Numbered from the stretch's first letter, positions 55,774 to 64,000 are shown. The stretch: 64,000 nucleotides of DNA from Anaerocolumna sp047777345 (GCA_047777345.1 JBKEEJ010000005.1:124001-188000); one strand, 5' to 3'. Notes: a model not told the origin generated them from the sequence alone. Translations and numbers: made by a program.

Positions 55774-56778
55774 ATGGCGACAACTGTAAATAATGCATTT
55801 AAAGAGTTTATGCGAGATAAGGTCAACTTGGATTCGGACAAAACAAAAACTGCAAGAAAAAGCAGGGACAATCTTATAGATAATATACATGATTTAGGTT
55901 CTAATGAAGAATTTTTCAATTTATATCATGACATTGATATTGCATTTGGCTCATTTGCAAGAAAAACGAAAATAAGACCTTTAGATGACATTGATATTAT
56001 GATTGGAATAAAAGGTGACGGTAGTACTTATTATGATTCTGGATATGATGTTAAAATTTATGTAAATAATGATAATTCTCCTCAAAAAAGTTGTTGCAAT
56101 GATAACACCAATGTACTTAATTCAACAAAAGTAATTAATAAATTCATAAAAGAACTTAAGGATTTAAGTGATTATAAGAAAGCAGAGACTCATAAGAATG
56201 GTGCAGCAGCCACCCTTCAACTAAAATCTTATGAATGGAATTTTGATATTGTACCATGTTTTATAACTGCTAAAGAGTCTGATGGCCGAGATTTTTATTT
56301 AATACCAGATGGAAAGGGAAATTGGCAAAAAACAGATCCACGCAAAGATAGGGATAAAGTAACCACTTTGAACCAAAAACATAATGGATTAATGTTAGAG
56401 ACTATAAGGTTGGTAAAGTATTGGAATAGAAGACCTACAATGCCATTGATGCCATCTTATGTATTAGAATGCTTATTACTACAATATTTTGATAGTGTTG
56501 ATAGTGTAAGTAATTATATTGATTTCCGATTTAGAGATGTCTTATCTTATATTAAAGATAACATTTGGTATTCCATTAATGACCCAAAAGAAATTCAAGG
56601 AGATTTAAACACACTTACATATGATGAAAAATTAAAAATTTCAAACAAAGCAAAGAATGATTATGATAAGGCAAATGAAGCAATTGCTGCAGAAATAAAT
56701 GAAAAAGATCACAAAAAAGCCATTAAAAAGTGGACAGAAATATTCGGAAGTGAGTTTCCAGAATATAGTGAGGATTAG
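55774..56778 (+). CDS. CD-NTase-like nucleotidyltransferase (CBASS sensor/synthase)
   Basis: A 334-residue uninterrupted protein of the cGAS/DncV-like (SMODS) nucleotidyltransferase family, which makes cyclic oligonucleotide second messengers on phage infection. The active site is FGSFARKTKIRPLDDIDIM: Gly59-Ser60, Asp72 and Asp74; a third Asp is in WNFDIVPCF near 158. The helical C-terminal half contains the template-like LMLETIRLVKYWNRR. GGGGTG lies eight bases before ATG 55774. Its partner gene begins 12 bases after the stop. No ubiquitin-like or HORMA accessory genes are present, so this is a minimal, type I arrangement. The nucleotide product cannot be told from sequence. Confidence 0.85.
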   Translation: MATTVNNAFKEFMRDKVNLDSDKTKTARKSRDNLIDNIHDLGSNEEFFNLYHDIDIAFGSFARKTKIRPLDDIDIMIGIKGDGSTYYDSGYDVKIYVNNDNSPQKSCCNDNTNVLNSTKVINKFIKELKDLSDYKKAETHKNGAAATLQLKSYEWNFDIVPCFITAKESDGRDFYLIPDGKGNWQKTDPRKDRDKVTTLNQKHNGLMLETIRLVKYWNRRPTMPLMPSYVLECLLLQYFDSVDSVSNYIDFRFRDVLSYIKDNIWYSINDPKEIQGDLNTLTYDEKLKISNKAKNDYDKANEAIAAEINEKDHKKAIKKWTEIFGSEFPEYSED

Positions 56779-56790
56779 AGTGAGGGTTAG

Positions 56791-57702
56791 ATGGATATGG
56801 ATAATAGCAATGATATTAATATAAAGCAAAACACGGAAGAAATTCTCTTGTATTTGTTTGCTCAAAAAAAGTTATACTCGTTGAGTAAAAGAGCACTTAA
56901 TATTATATTCCTTGTTAATATCATTTTTTATATATTAGGGCTAAGCAATATAATACAAGGTAGTAATTATTTTAAAGCGATATATGTTATTTGGGGGATA
57001 TTCTTTTATATATTATATGATAGAGTAAGCGAAAAAATAAGCATTGCTGCTACAATGCAAGAACTTATAGACAGAAAATTATATGGGTTTGATACATATG
57101 CACCTTTTCTAAAAGAGGCAAAATTACACCAGACTGCCTTGGAATTAAAATCGAAGTTTCTACAAGAGTTTATAGAGCAAACTAGCCGTAATGGAAAGCA
57201 AAATGGTGTTAGGGATTGGTATTCAGATGTATCAGGTGTTCCTATTGAAAAGGCAATTATACTTTGCCAAATAGAAAATAGTGAATGGGAAACTCAACTA
57301 AGAAAGAAATTTCAAAAACTAAATGTATTATTTTTTGTATTTTTGCTCTTCGTATATATTATTGTTTTTTGGGATAAAAGTGTTGAGACCTTAATAGTTA
57401 AACTGTACCCCATATTAACAATCGTATCAGATAGACTTTCCTATATATATAAAAATTATAAATACATTAAGACTAGTAAAGATATTAACGATTGTCTATA
57501 TCATCTATACGAAAATATTGAGGAATTTACCAAAGAAGCCATTATAAATAAAGCCAAAGAGATACAAAATTGTATATATGAAAGAAGAAAAAATTTTGCT
57601 CCTATACCAAATATATTCTATCGCCTGAACAAAAAGAAGTACCAAAGTTTTTCGAACCAGTATATCTTAGATTTAAAGGAAAAACTACAAAAACCATCTT
57701 AG
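56791..57702 (+). CDS. 4TM effector of the CBASS-type pair (S-4TM family)
   Basis: A 303-residue membrane protein with four hydrophobic spans in two hairpins: about residues 36-56, 62-80, 180-200 and 204-224, separated by a cytoplasmic part with DWYSDVSGVPIEKAIILCQIENSEWE. This is the layout and the WYSD-type motif of the SMODS-associated 4TM effectors, which are thought to permeabilise the inner membrane when the cyclic nucleotide binds. GAGGGTTAG precedes ATG 56791, 12 bases after the nucleotidyltransferase stop, so the pair is an operon. Both genes are intact. Confidence 0.82.
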   Translation: MDMDNSNDINIKQNTEEILLYLFAQKKLYSLSKRALNIIFLVNIIFYILGLSNIIQGSNYFKAIYVIWGIFFYILYDRVSEKISIAATMQELIDRKLYGFDTYAPFLKEAKLHQTALELKSKFLQEFIEQTSRNGKQNGVRDWYSDVSGVPIEKAIILCQIENSEWETQLRKKFQKLNVLFFVFLLFVYIIVFWDKSVETLIVKLYPILTIVSDRLSYIYKNYKYIKTSKDINDCLYHLYENIEEFTKEAIINKAKEIQNCIYERRKNFAPIPNIFYRLNKKKYQSFSNQYILDLKEKLQKPS

Positions 57703-57758
57703 TGATATTTAATCGTGTATAAAATAATTAAATGGAAATTCAGTTTTCCTTACCTTTG

Positions 57759-57937
57759 TCGGTTTTTGTATAAAAATTTATGGAAATATAGATAAAAAGT
57801 TATTTCATCGCGGTTGTAATCCCTCACAAGAAAGTATAATTTCTCTGTGTAGTCGATTTCTAAATCGTCTCATTGGCTAACCTCTTCGTATAACTGTTCC
57901 TATTTTCACAGAGCAAACTTTATAATTCTTCTTGTGG
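57759..57937. repeat. Third, diverged copy of the island repeat
   Basis: It shares with the right flanking repeat, in the same order and similar spacing, a ..GGTTTTTG terminator tail, an AT-rich ATATAGATA stretch, GTTGTAATCCCTC and one GAGCAAACTTT unit. It lacks the four other units. It separates the CBASS-type and kinase-helicase modules. Confidence 0.55.
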
Positions 57938-58087
57938 AAATGATTTCCTATATCATATATAATTGTGATAAGAGACTAGTCGTTATTAGTATATAAGTAT
58001 ATTTATTAAACCATATAAAAACAGTAGTAGAAGGCACAGAAGGAAAATCATTACAGATAGCAACCAAAATATTATGATATACATTAT

Positions 58088-58147
58088 ATTGCATTCATTT
58101 GTTAATTCGCCATTTTACGAGGGCAAGATGTATTGAATGAATGTAAT
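58088..58147. promoter_or_regulatory. Inverted repeat upstream of the kinase-helicase gene
   Basis: ATTGCATTCATT (58088-58099) and AATGAATGTAAT (58136-58147) are inverted copies with one mismatch and 36 bases between, ending 26 bases before the gene start. They could be two half-sites of an operator. Confidence 0.45.
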
Positions 58148-58173
58148 AAAGAAGTAAAGAGGGGTTGGGTAAA

Positions 58174-61100
58174 ATGGTGCTAAATAAATATAAAATCGTA
58201 AGAATGTTAAAACCAGGAAATAATAGTTATTCAGAGGTATCTGTGATCAAAGATATATATACAGAAAAACATTATGCTATGAAAGTAATTAAAGGAATAA
58301 ATACTCCTTTACATAATGTGATTTTTGAAAGGGAAGTAGGGGCATTAACGAAATTAAGGACATGTAGTAATATAGTTAGATTGGAACATTTTGATATTCA
58401 CGATGATGATTATTATGGAAAATGTGGACGAGTCTTTCTGGAATATATTGAAGGAGAGCAACTACAAAAAATTGATGTTCTAGAATTAAATACTATTGAA
58501 AAAGTCAAAATTATAGAGCAATTGATAAGTGCTATTCAGGTAGCACACGAAAATAATATAATACATAGAGATATAAATCCTAAGAATATAATGATTACTC
58601 CTGATAAGCAAGTTAAATTAATTGATTTTGGAATTAGTAAGATAAAAGATATGGTAAACTCTGATACATTATTTCAGTTTGCTACCAATAAATATGCTGC
58701 ACCAGAAGTTCATACCCATAGTGAGAACGCTTCGGAAAAGAGTGATATATATTCATTAGGAGCAGTATTATATTTTATATTTACGGGAGAAGAGCCACCA
58801 ATAGCAAATGAGTTTGAAAAAAATTAGAAAATACTGGTGGAATTGATATAGAGTTTAAAGAAATAATAAAAAAAATGGTTAAGTTATCGCCGGAGGATAG
58901 ATACAATAATATTTTCGAGGTTAGGAAGGCATTAATAAAGTTATTTAATAGATTTACTAAAGAAAATAGGACTTATATATTTTCTTTGGATTCAAGTAAA
59001 ATTGAATATATGAGGAATCTTTCTTTAGTTCCTAGTAGAGGAAGTTATTCTGATATTATAGAAGATAATATTAATGAAGACTTTTTGGAAGCCTATATTT
59101 TTGTTGAAAATGAAGGTAAAACGGAAGAGTCATATAAACTTTATGGTATGCACTACTATTTTGAATGTTATTATGATGATAATAAACAAGTATTCCATAT
59201 TTCAAAAGTATATAAGTTACAACCATATGTAAGAGAACTAGTAAAAAGAAAAGCAATGTTTGTTAATGGTGATATTAGATTTGTATTGAGCGGAAGAAGA
59301 ATACCTAATAATAATAATTTTGAATTGACAATTAGTGCTAAAGATAGTAAAAAGGACTACCTATCTTCTTCTAATGTCAATAACGAATACACTAAGAGGT
59401 TTTTTGCGTGGCATAAGTTACTAGATATAATGGAAATAGAATATAAGAAGAATGTCATAAGGGTCAACTATGATTCATTTCGAATTGAAGATAATTTTTG
59501 TATTTTTTCTATAAATGAACAAGATTATTATCTACTTGATGAAAACAAGGGCGAACTTACATTTATATATGAAGAAACTAATGGTAAAAGAAATAAGGTT
59601 ATTGAAATAGGGAGTCTAAAGAGCATTTATATTGATAATCAAAAATTCTACTTAAAATTAAATAATATAAATACAGGTTTGAAATCAAAGTTGCCTAACA
59701 AAGGAATTATATGTGAGGATTACAGAAGGAATCTTTCATTAATTAATAGAGAAAAAAAGGCGTTGAATTCTTTTAATAATGAGGATTATGTAAGCCCATC
59801 GAATTTAAAAAGCATTTTTTCTGGCATACAATCAGCAAGTTTTTTTAATACACCTAGCGGGAGAGTTTATTTTAACAAATTGCTGGATGGAACACAGAAA
59901 AAAGCAGTTACTAAAGCGTTAAATTCTCAAGATATAGCACTTATACAAGGACCACCAGGTACAGGTAAAACTAATGTAATAATTGAGATTTTAAGACAAA
60001 TACTTAGAATGAACAATCAAGGTCAGATATTCAAACAGAAAATTTTACTTGTATCACAAGCACACGCTGCTGTGGACAAGATGCTTGAAGACCTAGATCA
60101 AACTTCAAGTGACAATATAAAGGTTATCAGAATTGGAAGAGATGAAAATTTATCAGATACTGTTAGGGAGAAATATGCTGTAGATTATGCACAATCAAGG
60201 TGGGTTAATAGAATTATTGAAAATAGTAATCATTTTGCACAAACACTTCTATTAATATTAAAAATAAATAAGGAAGAGTTTGATAAGTATTGTGAAGCGC
60301 TAATAGAAACTAAATTTTCCAATAATGAAGATGAAAAATCATATAAAAGTGCTAAGTCTTTTATAACATATTTCGAAGAAAAGTATAAAGCACTATTAGA
60401 AACAAAGGATTTTAAATCTTTAGTTATACAGAAGGATTGGGTAAATAGAATTGTTGGTAGAATGGATGTACAACAGCACTTTATAAAAAATGCTGAGATA
60501 GTTTCAGGAACTTGTACAGGTGTTGTATCAAATTATGTAATAAATGATATGGTATTTGACTATGTAATAATCGATGAAGCAGCAAAAGCGACTTTTCCTG
60601 AATTATTAATATCTATTATTAGAGCAAAAAAAATTATAATGGTTGGAGATCATAAACAACTTCCACCAGTATTGGACGAAGAACTAATAAAGAATAGTAA
60701 GCAAACATTTATAGAGAGTAACTTGGATTTTAATACATTATATAATAGTATATTTATGAAATTATTTGAACATCTCCCTAAAGAGAATAAGCAAGTATTA
60801 AATACACAATATAGGATGCATCCTACAATAGGAACAATGATAAGTCAACTTTTTTATGATAACCAAATTTTAAATGGAGTTTCAATAGAAGATAGGAAGC
60901 ATAATATAAAACAGTATATGGACTTAGCCATTGTCTGGTTAGATACCTCAAAGTCTCCAGATAGATTTGAGGAGAATGTTTCAACTACCTATAGGAACTT
61001 GCTGGAGGCAAATATAGTTAAGGAACAATTAAAACTTATAAATAACAGTATAGAAAGTACTAAGTATGATGTAGGGGTTATCACACCATATAGTGGGCAA

Positions 61101-61460
61101 AAGAATTTAATTCGTAATGAAATACAGCAGATTGCCTATAACAATATAAATGGTAATGTAGTAGTGAATTCAGTTGATGCTTTTCAGGGTGGCCAGAAGG
61201 ATATAATAATATATTCTACTGTCAGAAGCAGCGATAAACACAAAAATATTGGATTTCTGAAGTCTGAAGAAAGATTAAATGTTGCATTTTCAAGAGCAAA
61301 ACGACTGTTAATAATAGTTGGAGATGCTGAATTTTTAAGTGATACAAGCATTAATGACAACAAATTTCCATTAGTATTAAAATATATTAAGGAAAATCCG
61401 GAACATTGCAGAATAATTGATTATAATTCTTTAAATGCTGACGGAAAGAGGGAGGTTTAA
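58174..61460 (+). pseudogene. Ser/Thr protein kinase fused to a superfamily 1 helicase (Mokosh MkoA-like), one frameshift
   Basis: ATG 58174 after GAGGGG opens a Hanks-type kinase: invariant Lys in HYAMKVI, catalytic loop HRDINPKN, DFG in LIDFGIS and APE in AAPEVH. The frame stops at TAG 58825. In the -1 frame the kinase C-lobe continues (GGIDIEFKEIIKKMVKLSPEDRY) and runs without a stop to 61460 through a 300-residue middle region and an SF1 COG1112-type helicase: GPPGTGKT, DYVIIDEAA, GDHKQLPP, QYRMHP, VDAFQGGQKD and NVAFSRAK. The junction is A AAA AAT at 58818-58824, a -1 slippery heptamer, so this may be recoding rather than damage. Joined length is about 1095 residues. Kinase plus helicase of this type is the large protein of Mokosh type I. 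Confidence 0.78.
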
Positions 61461-61462
61461 AT

Positions 61463-62792
61463 ATGTGGAATATTGCTTATGATTTAAATAAACTAATTCC
61501 TCCTTTAAAAAGTGGTTATAACTTTATTAAATCGATAAAGTTATATATACCGTATAAAGAAATAGGGCTTAAAATATTGGTTAGAAAAGAACAGCCATTA
61601 CCCTTTTTTTTATGAAATAATTTTAAAGTTAGTTGATATTAAATATAATGAAATACATAAAATTTCAGAATTAACTGGTGTAGAAGAAGAGATCTTAAAT
61701 GATGTAGTGGGTGAAATGTCAGGGCTTGACTTATTATATATTAAAGGTAACATAATTTCTTTAACGCCTAAAGGAAAGGAATCACTAAATAATTTAAAAA
61801 AGAGTGTTATTGAAAAAGAAGAGTTAAATAAGATTTATATAAATGCTATTACTGGTGAAATTAAGGATTTGGCTTGCATATATCAAAGACCTGATTATAT
61901 GAGTCCTTGTTTAGATGAAAAAATAAAGATTACTGATAATTTTATTACTAACCACTTTAGTGACTTTGATGAATATTATCAAAGAAGGCAGGAGGACTAC
62001 GAAGTTAAAGAGCAGCACAATAATATTAGAAATGAAATTTATCAGATAATTGGTAAAGAATATGAAAAGTTATGTTATGTTGAAGAAAGAGCATTTGTAT
62101 ATAAAAATATTAGAGATAATGATTTACTATTTGAATGTGAAAATGATCCAGAGAATATATATGGAACTACTCTTGCGAAGCAAGTTTATGACTGCACTGG
62201 TGCAAGAAGTTTTTTAGTCCCTCCTTTTAAATGTGATAAATATTTAGGTAGGCAGGTTGGTATTGATAGTATGAAGAACGAAAATACCAAAAAATTGATA
62301 CAAGTTTTATTGAACAATGCTACTATAGATAATAAAAGTAAAGAAGAAGTTGAAGAATACTATTTTGTGGATAGATATTTATTTGAAAATGAGTATTATG
62401 ATATTCTAACTTCATTAAAAAACATTAAACCATCTGAAGTTGTAATTTCATCAGGGAAATTATCAGTGATATTAAGTGATGAAGTTATTTCTGCATTACA
62501 AGCAATAGTAAATAAAACTAAAATTCATATTATATATGATAAGAATGAACATAAAATTAATCAATTAAAAAGTAAATTTATAAATTATATGAAAAATAAA
62601 CAAAATAGGATACAATGGATTGAACAAAAGGATATTACTGAATCAAATATAATATTATATCCTCAGTGTTTAATTAACATCAGATATAATCCTATTCCAG
62701 TTGGAAAAGACTATTTAATACAAGAAATTCCAGAGATAACTTTTGATAAAGAACTGATACGGATTCAAAAAGACAGACTATTAGCCAAATAA
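61463..62792 (+). pseudogene. Partner of the kinase-helicase (possible MkoB-like protein), one frameshift
   Basis: ATG 61463, two bases past the helicase stop with GAGGGAGG upstream, encodes about 50 residues and stops at 61615 just after a run of eight T (61604-61611). With seven T the frame goes on to 62792: a winged-helix segment (KISELTGVEEEILNDVVGEMSGLDLLYIKGNIISLTPKGKESL in pieces), a central part and a C-terminal alpha/beta region (SEVVISSGKLSVILSDEVISAL, KIHIIYDK) about 440 residues in all. In Mokosh type I the partner is a phospholipase-D-fold protein. The last third could be such a fold, but I see no HxKxxxxD motif, so the identity is open. Confidence 0.6.
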
Positions 62793-62883
62793 TAAATGAT
62801 TCTTTAAATTTATTCCCTGCAGGAAATTTTTATTAATAATAAAATCGAATACAATATTATTACAATATATTTAATTGTTCAGT

Positions 62884-63347
62884 GTCAACATACACACGAG
62901 TTTGTTTACAATTACAAAGTTTGCTTATCGCAATCGCCAACCGTCAGGGGGAGAATTCCCTTTGGCGGTTTTTTGTGTTCAAAAATAGATATAGAAATAA
63001 ATAAAAATATGCTAAACGGACGTAGTTGTAATCCCTCGAAAACAAGTAGAATTCCGATGTTTAGGTGGTTTCGATATTTCCTCCCGTAGGTTATACCCTG
63101 CGTATGAATACTCATTTTATTAGTAAACCTTCCACGAGCAAACTTTGTCATTCTTCACTGCTCACGAGCAAACTCGCTTGTCATTTTCTCATTTTTTATA
63201 TCTTTTTTTATATTTTCTCAGTAAAGGCAACCCGCGAGCAAACTTTGTTACTCGAAGGAAATAAACAGCGAGAAGCCTTGAAACAACTACATTTCAACAC
63301 GAGCAAACTTTGTAACTCCGTGAGCAAACTTATTTGTAACTGAACAG
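62884..63347. repeat. Right direct repeat flanking the island (copy B)
   Basis: Counterpart of 34205-34675. It begins with ACATACACA...TTTACAATTACAAAGTTTG (62888-62922), contains a terminator hairpin, and ends with the conserved 216-base segment 63132-63347 that has GAGCAAACT units at about 63136, 63166, 63235, 63301 and 63322 and closes with GTAACTGAACAG. By eye the last segment is roughly 85 percent identical to copy A. Confidence 0.85.
62939..62976 (+). terminator. Terminator inside the right flanking repeat
   Basis: AACCG-TCA-GGGGA pairs with TCCC-TTTGG-CGGTT with minor mismatches, then TTTTTTG. Confidence 0.85.
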
Positions 63348-63438
63348 GTGCTGTGTGCACTTATGCAAAGAATCCCGTATTTACTGGATTTCAAGACTTG
63401 TTAAGATGTGTTTAGCCTGTTGAGATTTGGTCAGTAAG

Positions 63439-63466
63439 TAACACAAAGGTAACACACAGGTAACAA
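63439..63466. repeat. Three tandem GTAACA units
   Basis: GTAACACAAAG, GTAACACACAG and GTAACAAG start at 63439, 63450 and 63460, a period of about one helical turn. Such phased repeats can be protein-binding sites, for instance arm-type sites of a recombinase. No function is shown. Confidence 0.45.
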
Positions 63467-63494
63467 GATTTTTACAAGAACAAAAGATTATTAG

Positions 63495-63529
63495 ACACCA
63501 TTTGGTTCATTACTGGATGGTGTTTTTTT
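63495..63529 (+). terminator. Terminator in the right spacer
   Basis: ACACCAT (63495-63501) pairs with ATGGTGT (63517-63523), followed by seven T counting the stem end. No gene immediately precedes it, so it may belong to a gene lost from this spot. Confidence 0.7.
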
Positions 63530-63620
63530 GTTATCAGGCCTACTTGGGCAAGATAAAAGCCAGAAGAATGATGCGTAGACGCTAAAATAAAAAACTTACA
63601 AGGTTTGATTGCATGTTTAC

Positions 63621-63659
63621 AAAACCGTCATAGGTTTAAATACCTTTGGCGGTTTTTTT
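63621..63659 (+). terminator. Second terminator in the right spacer
   Basis: AACCGTCATAGGT pairs with ACCTTTGGCGGTT with two mismatches and a five-base loop, then TTTTTTTG. It shares the outer bases CCGTCA...TTTGGCGG with the terminator at 62939-62976, so the two look related by descent. Confidence 0.85.
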
Positions 63660-63721
63660 GTATGCATGTAATTTGTAAAATGTAATGGAATTTTATCATA
63701 GTTTTAAAGAATTTTGTATAG

Positions 63722-63750
63722 TTGTACAATAAAAATATATGATGTATAAT
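63722..63750 (+). promoter_or_regulatory. Promoter of the last gene
   Basis: TTGTAC (63722-63727) and TATAAT (63745-63750) with 17 bases between, 43 bases before the gene start. Confidence 0.65.
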
Positions 63751-63792
63751 GGTAATAAATGGATTAATTTTAACAATGTATGGGAGGTTAAT

Positions 63793-64000
63793 ATGAAGAA
63801 TTTAAGGGCAAGACAGTTACTTGGAAATGCCGAAAAGCGGGCATTTCAGATTTTCGGACAATTAATGGATCGGGATAAATGCTATGATTTTCAATATATG
63901 GATGTCAGTTTGCAGACCTTACTTGTAATAGGGGAGTTTAAGTTTTTCGTACCTGCCATTAAGGAAATGTATAAGGATGCTGAGCTGGCTGTATTCTTTG
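63793..64000 (+). CDS. Unknown protein, N-terminal part (runs off the window)
   Basis: ATG 63793 after GGGAGG starts a frame open to the window edge, 69 codons. The visible part (KNLRARQLLGNAEKRAFQIFGQLMDRDKCYDFQYMD in part, then SLQTLLVIGEFKFFVPAIKEMYKDAEL) is mainly helical and not recognised. Codon usage and the clean promoter suggest a normal chromosomal gene, the first one past the island. Confidence 0.7.
   Translation, partial: MKNLRARQLLGNAEKRAFQIFGQLMDRDKCYDFQYMDVSLQTLLVIGEFKFFVPAIKEMYKDAELAVFF

Larger units (their letters stand above)
57703..58173. other. Spacer with a diverged third copy of the flanking repeat
   Basis: This 471-base gap starts with a weak hairpin (GGAAA/TTTTCC near 57733-57749) and a GTCGGTTTTTG tail. 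It then carries landmarks of the flanking repeats: GTTGTAATCCCTC at 57823-57835 (also at 63025-63037) and GAGCAAACTTT at about 57911 followed by a TTCTTC stretch. The rest has no gene; just before the kinase gene lies a 12-base inverted repeat. Confidence 0.6.
34676..63347. mobile_element. Accessory defence island with a decayed Tn7-like transposition module
   Basis: Everything between the flanking repeats is accessory. The order from the rpsI side is tnsA-tnsB-tnsC-tnsD, type 1 BREX, two small genes, a tyrosine recombinase, a CBASS-type pair, and a kinase-helicase pair. Target-gene 3' end, then tnsABCD, then cargo matches Tn7-like elements inserted at a specific chromosomal site by TnsD/TniQ. 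Exact transposon ends and TnsB-binding repeats were not identified, so the true element may be shorter than the interval given. The transposition genes are frameshifted and the element is probably immobile on its own. Confidence 0.65.
62793..63792. other. Right edge of the island and spacer to the next gene
   Basis: A 1000-base gap. It contains the right flanking repeat (62884-63347) with its terminator, then sequence not shared with the left side: three GTAACA units at 63439-63465, a terminator at 63495-63529, another at 63621-63659, and a promoter at 63722-63750. Short frames within the repeat have no ribosome binding site and are not taken as genes. Confidence 0.65.

Noticed and set aside
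63065..63343. Frames on both strands inside the right repeat.
   Set aside because: They overlap the non-coding repeat, lack ribosome binding sites, and are not open in the left copy.

Overview
The window looks like a chromosomal segment of a low-GC anaerobic Firmicute, most likely a member of the Lachnospiraceae (class Clostridia). The base composition is AT-rich, Shine-Dalgarno sites are strong, GTG and TTG starts are common, the S10-spc-alpha ribosomal cluster has the clostridial order secY-adk-map-KOW protein-infA-rpmJ-rpsM-rpsK-rpsD-rpoA-rplQ, S14 is the zinc type, and L17 carries a long insertion. The family assignment is an inference from gene order and protein features.

Layout. (1) 1-2.5 kb: the end of nadA, then nadB and nadC (de novo NAD synthesis). 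(2) 2.8-4.8 kb: a LacI-family regulator and an RlmI-like methyltransferase. (3) 5.1-11.4 kb: an ECF sigma factor, a membrane anti-sigma-like protein, two short or broken secreted-protein genes, a lipoprotein and a two-permease/one-ATPase ABC system, preceded by a consensus promoter with an inverted repeat on its -10 box. (4) 11.6-28.7 kb: the ribosomal protein supercluster rpsJ to rplQ, with a structured leader, internal leaders and an internal promoter before rpmJ. (5) 28.9-34.2 kb: lepB on the minus strand, then ecfA1-ecfA2-ecfT-truA and the separately promoted rplM-rpsI pair.

(6) 34.2-63.35 kb: a 29 kb accessory island directly behind rpsI, flanked by two direct repeats of about 465 bp. 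Each repeat holds a terminator hairpin and a series of GAGCAAACT units. Inside are a decayed Tn7-like transposition module (tnsA, tnsB, tnsC, tnsD), a complete-order type 1 BREX locus (brxA, brxB, brxC, pglX, pglZ, brxL) in which only pglZ and brxL are uninterrupted, two small unknown genes, a tyrosine recombinase with one frameshift, a two-gene CBASS-type locus (nucleotidyltransferase plus 4TM effector), and a kinase-helicase plus partner gene that resembles Mokosh type I. A third, diverged copy of the repeat lies between the CBASS-type and kinase-helicase modules. (7) 63.35-64 kb: spacer with two terminators, short direct repeats, a promoter and the start of an unknown gene.

The core genes are free of frameshifts. 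The island is full of them, several at homopolymer runs. The arrangement target-gene 3' end, then tnsABCD, then cargo is that of a Tn7-like element. The island reads as an immobilised, partly decayed defence island whose modules are punctuated by a dispersed intergenic repeat.
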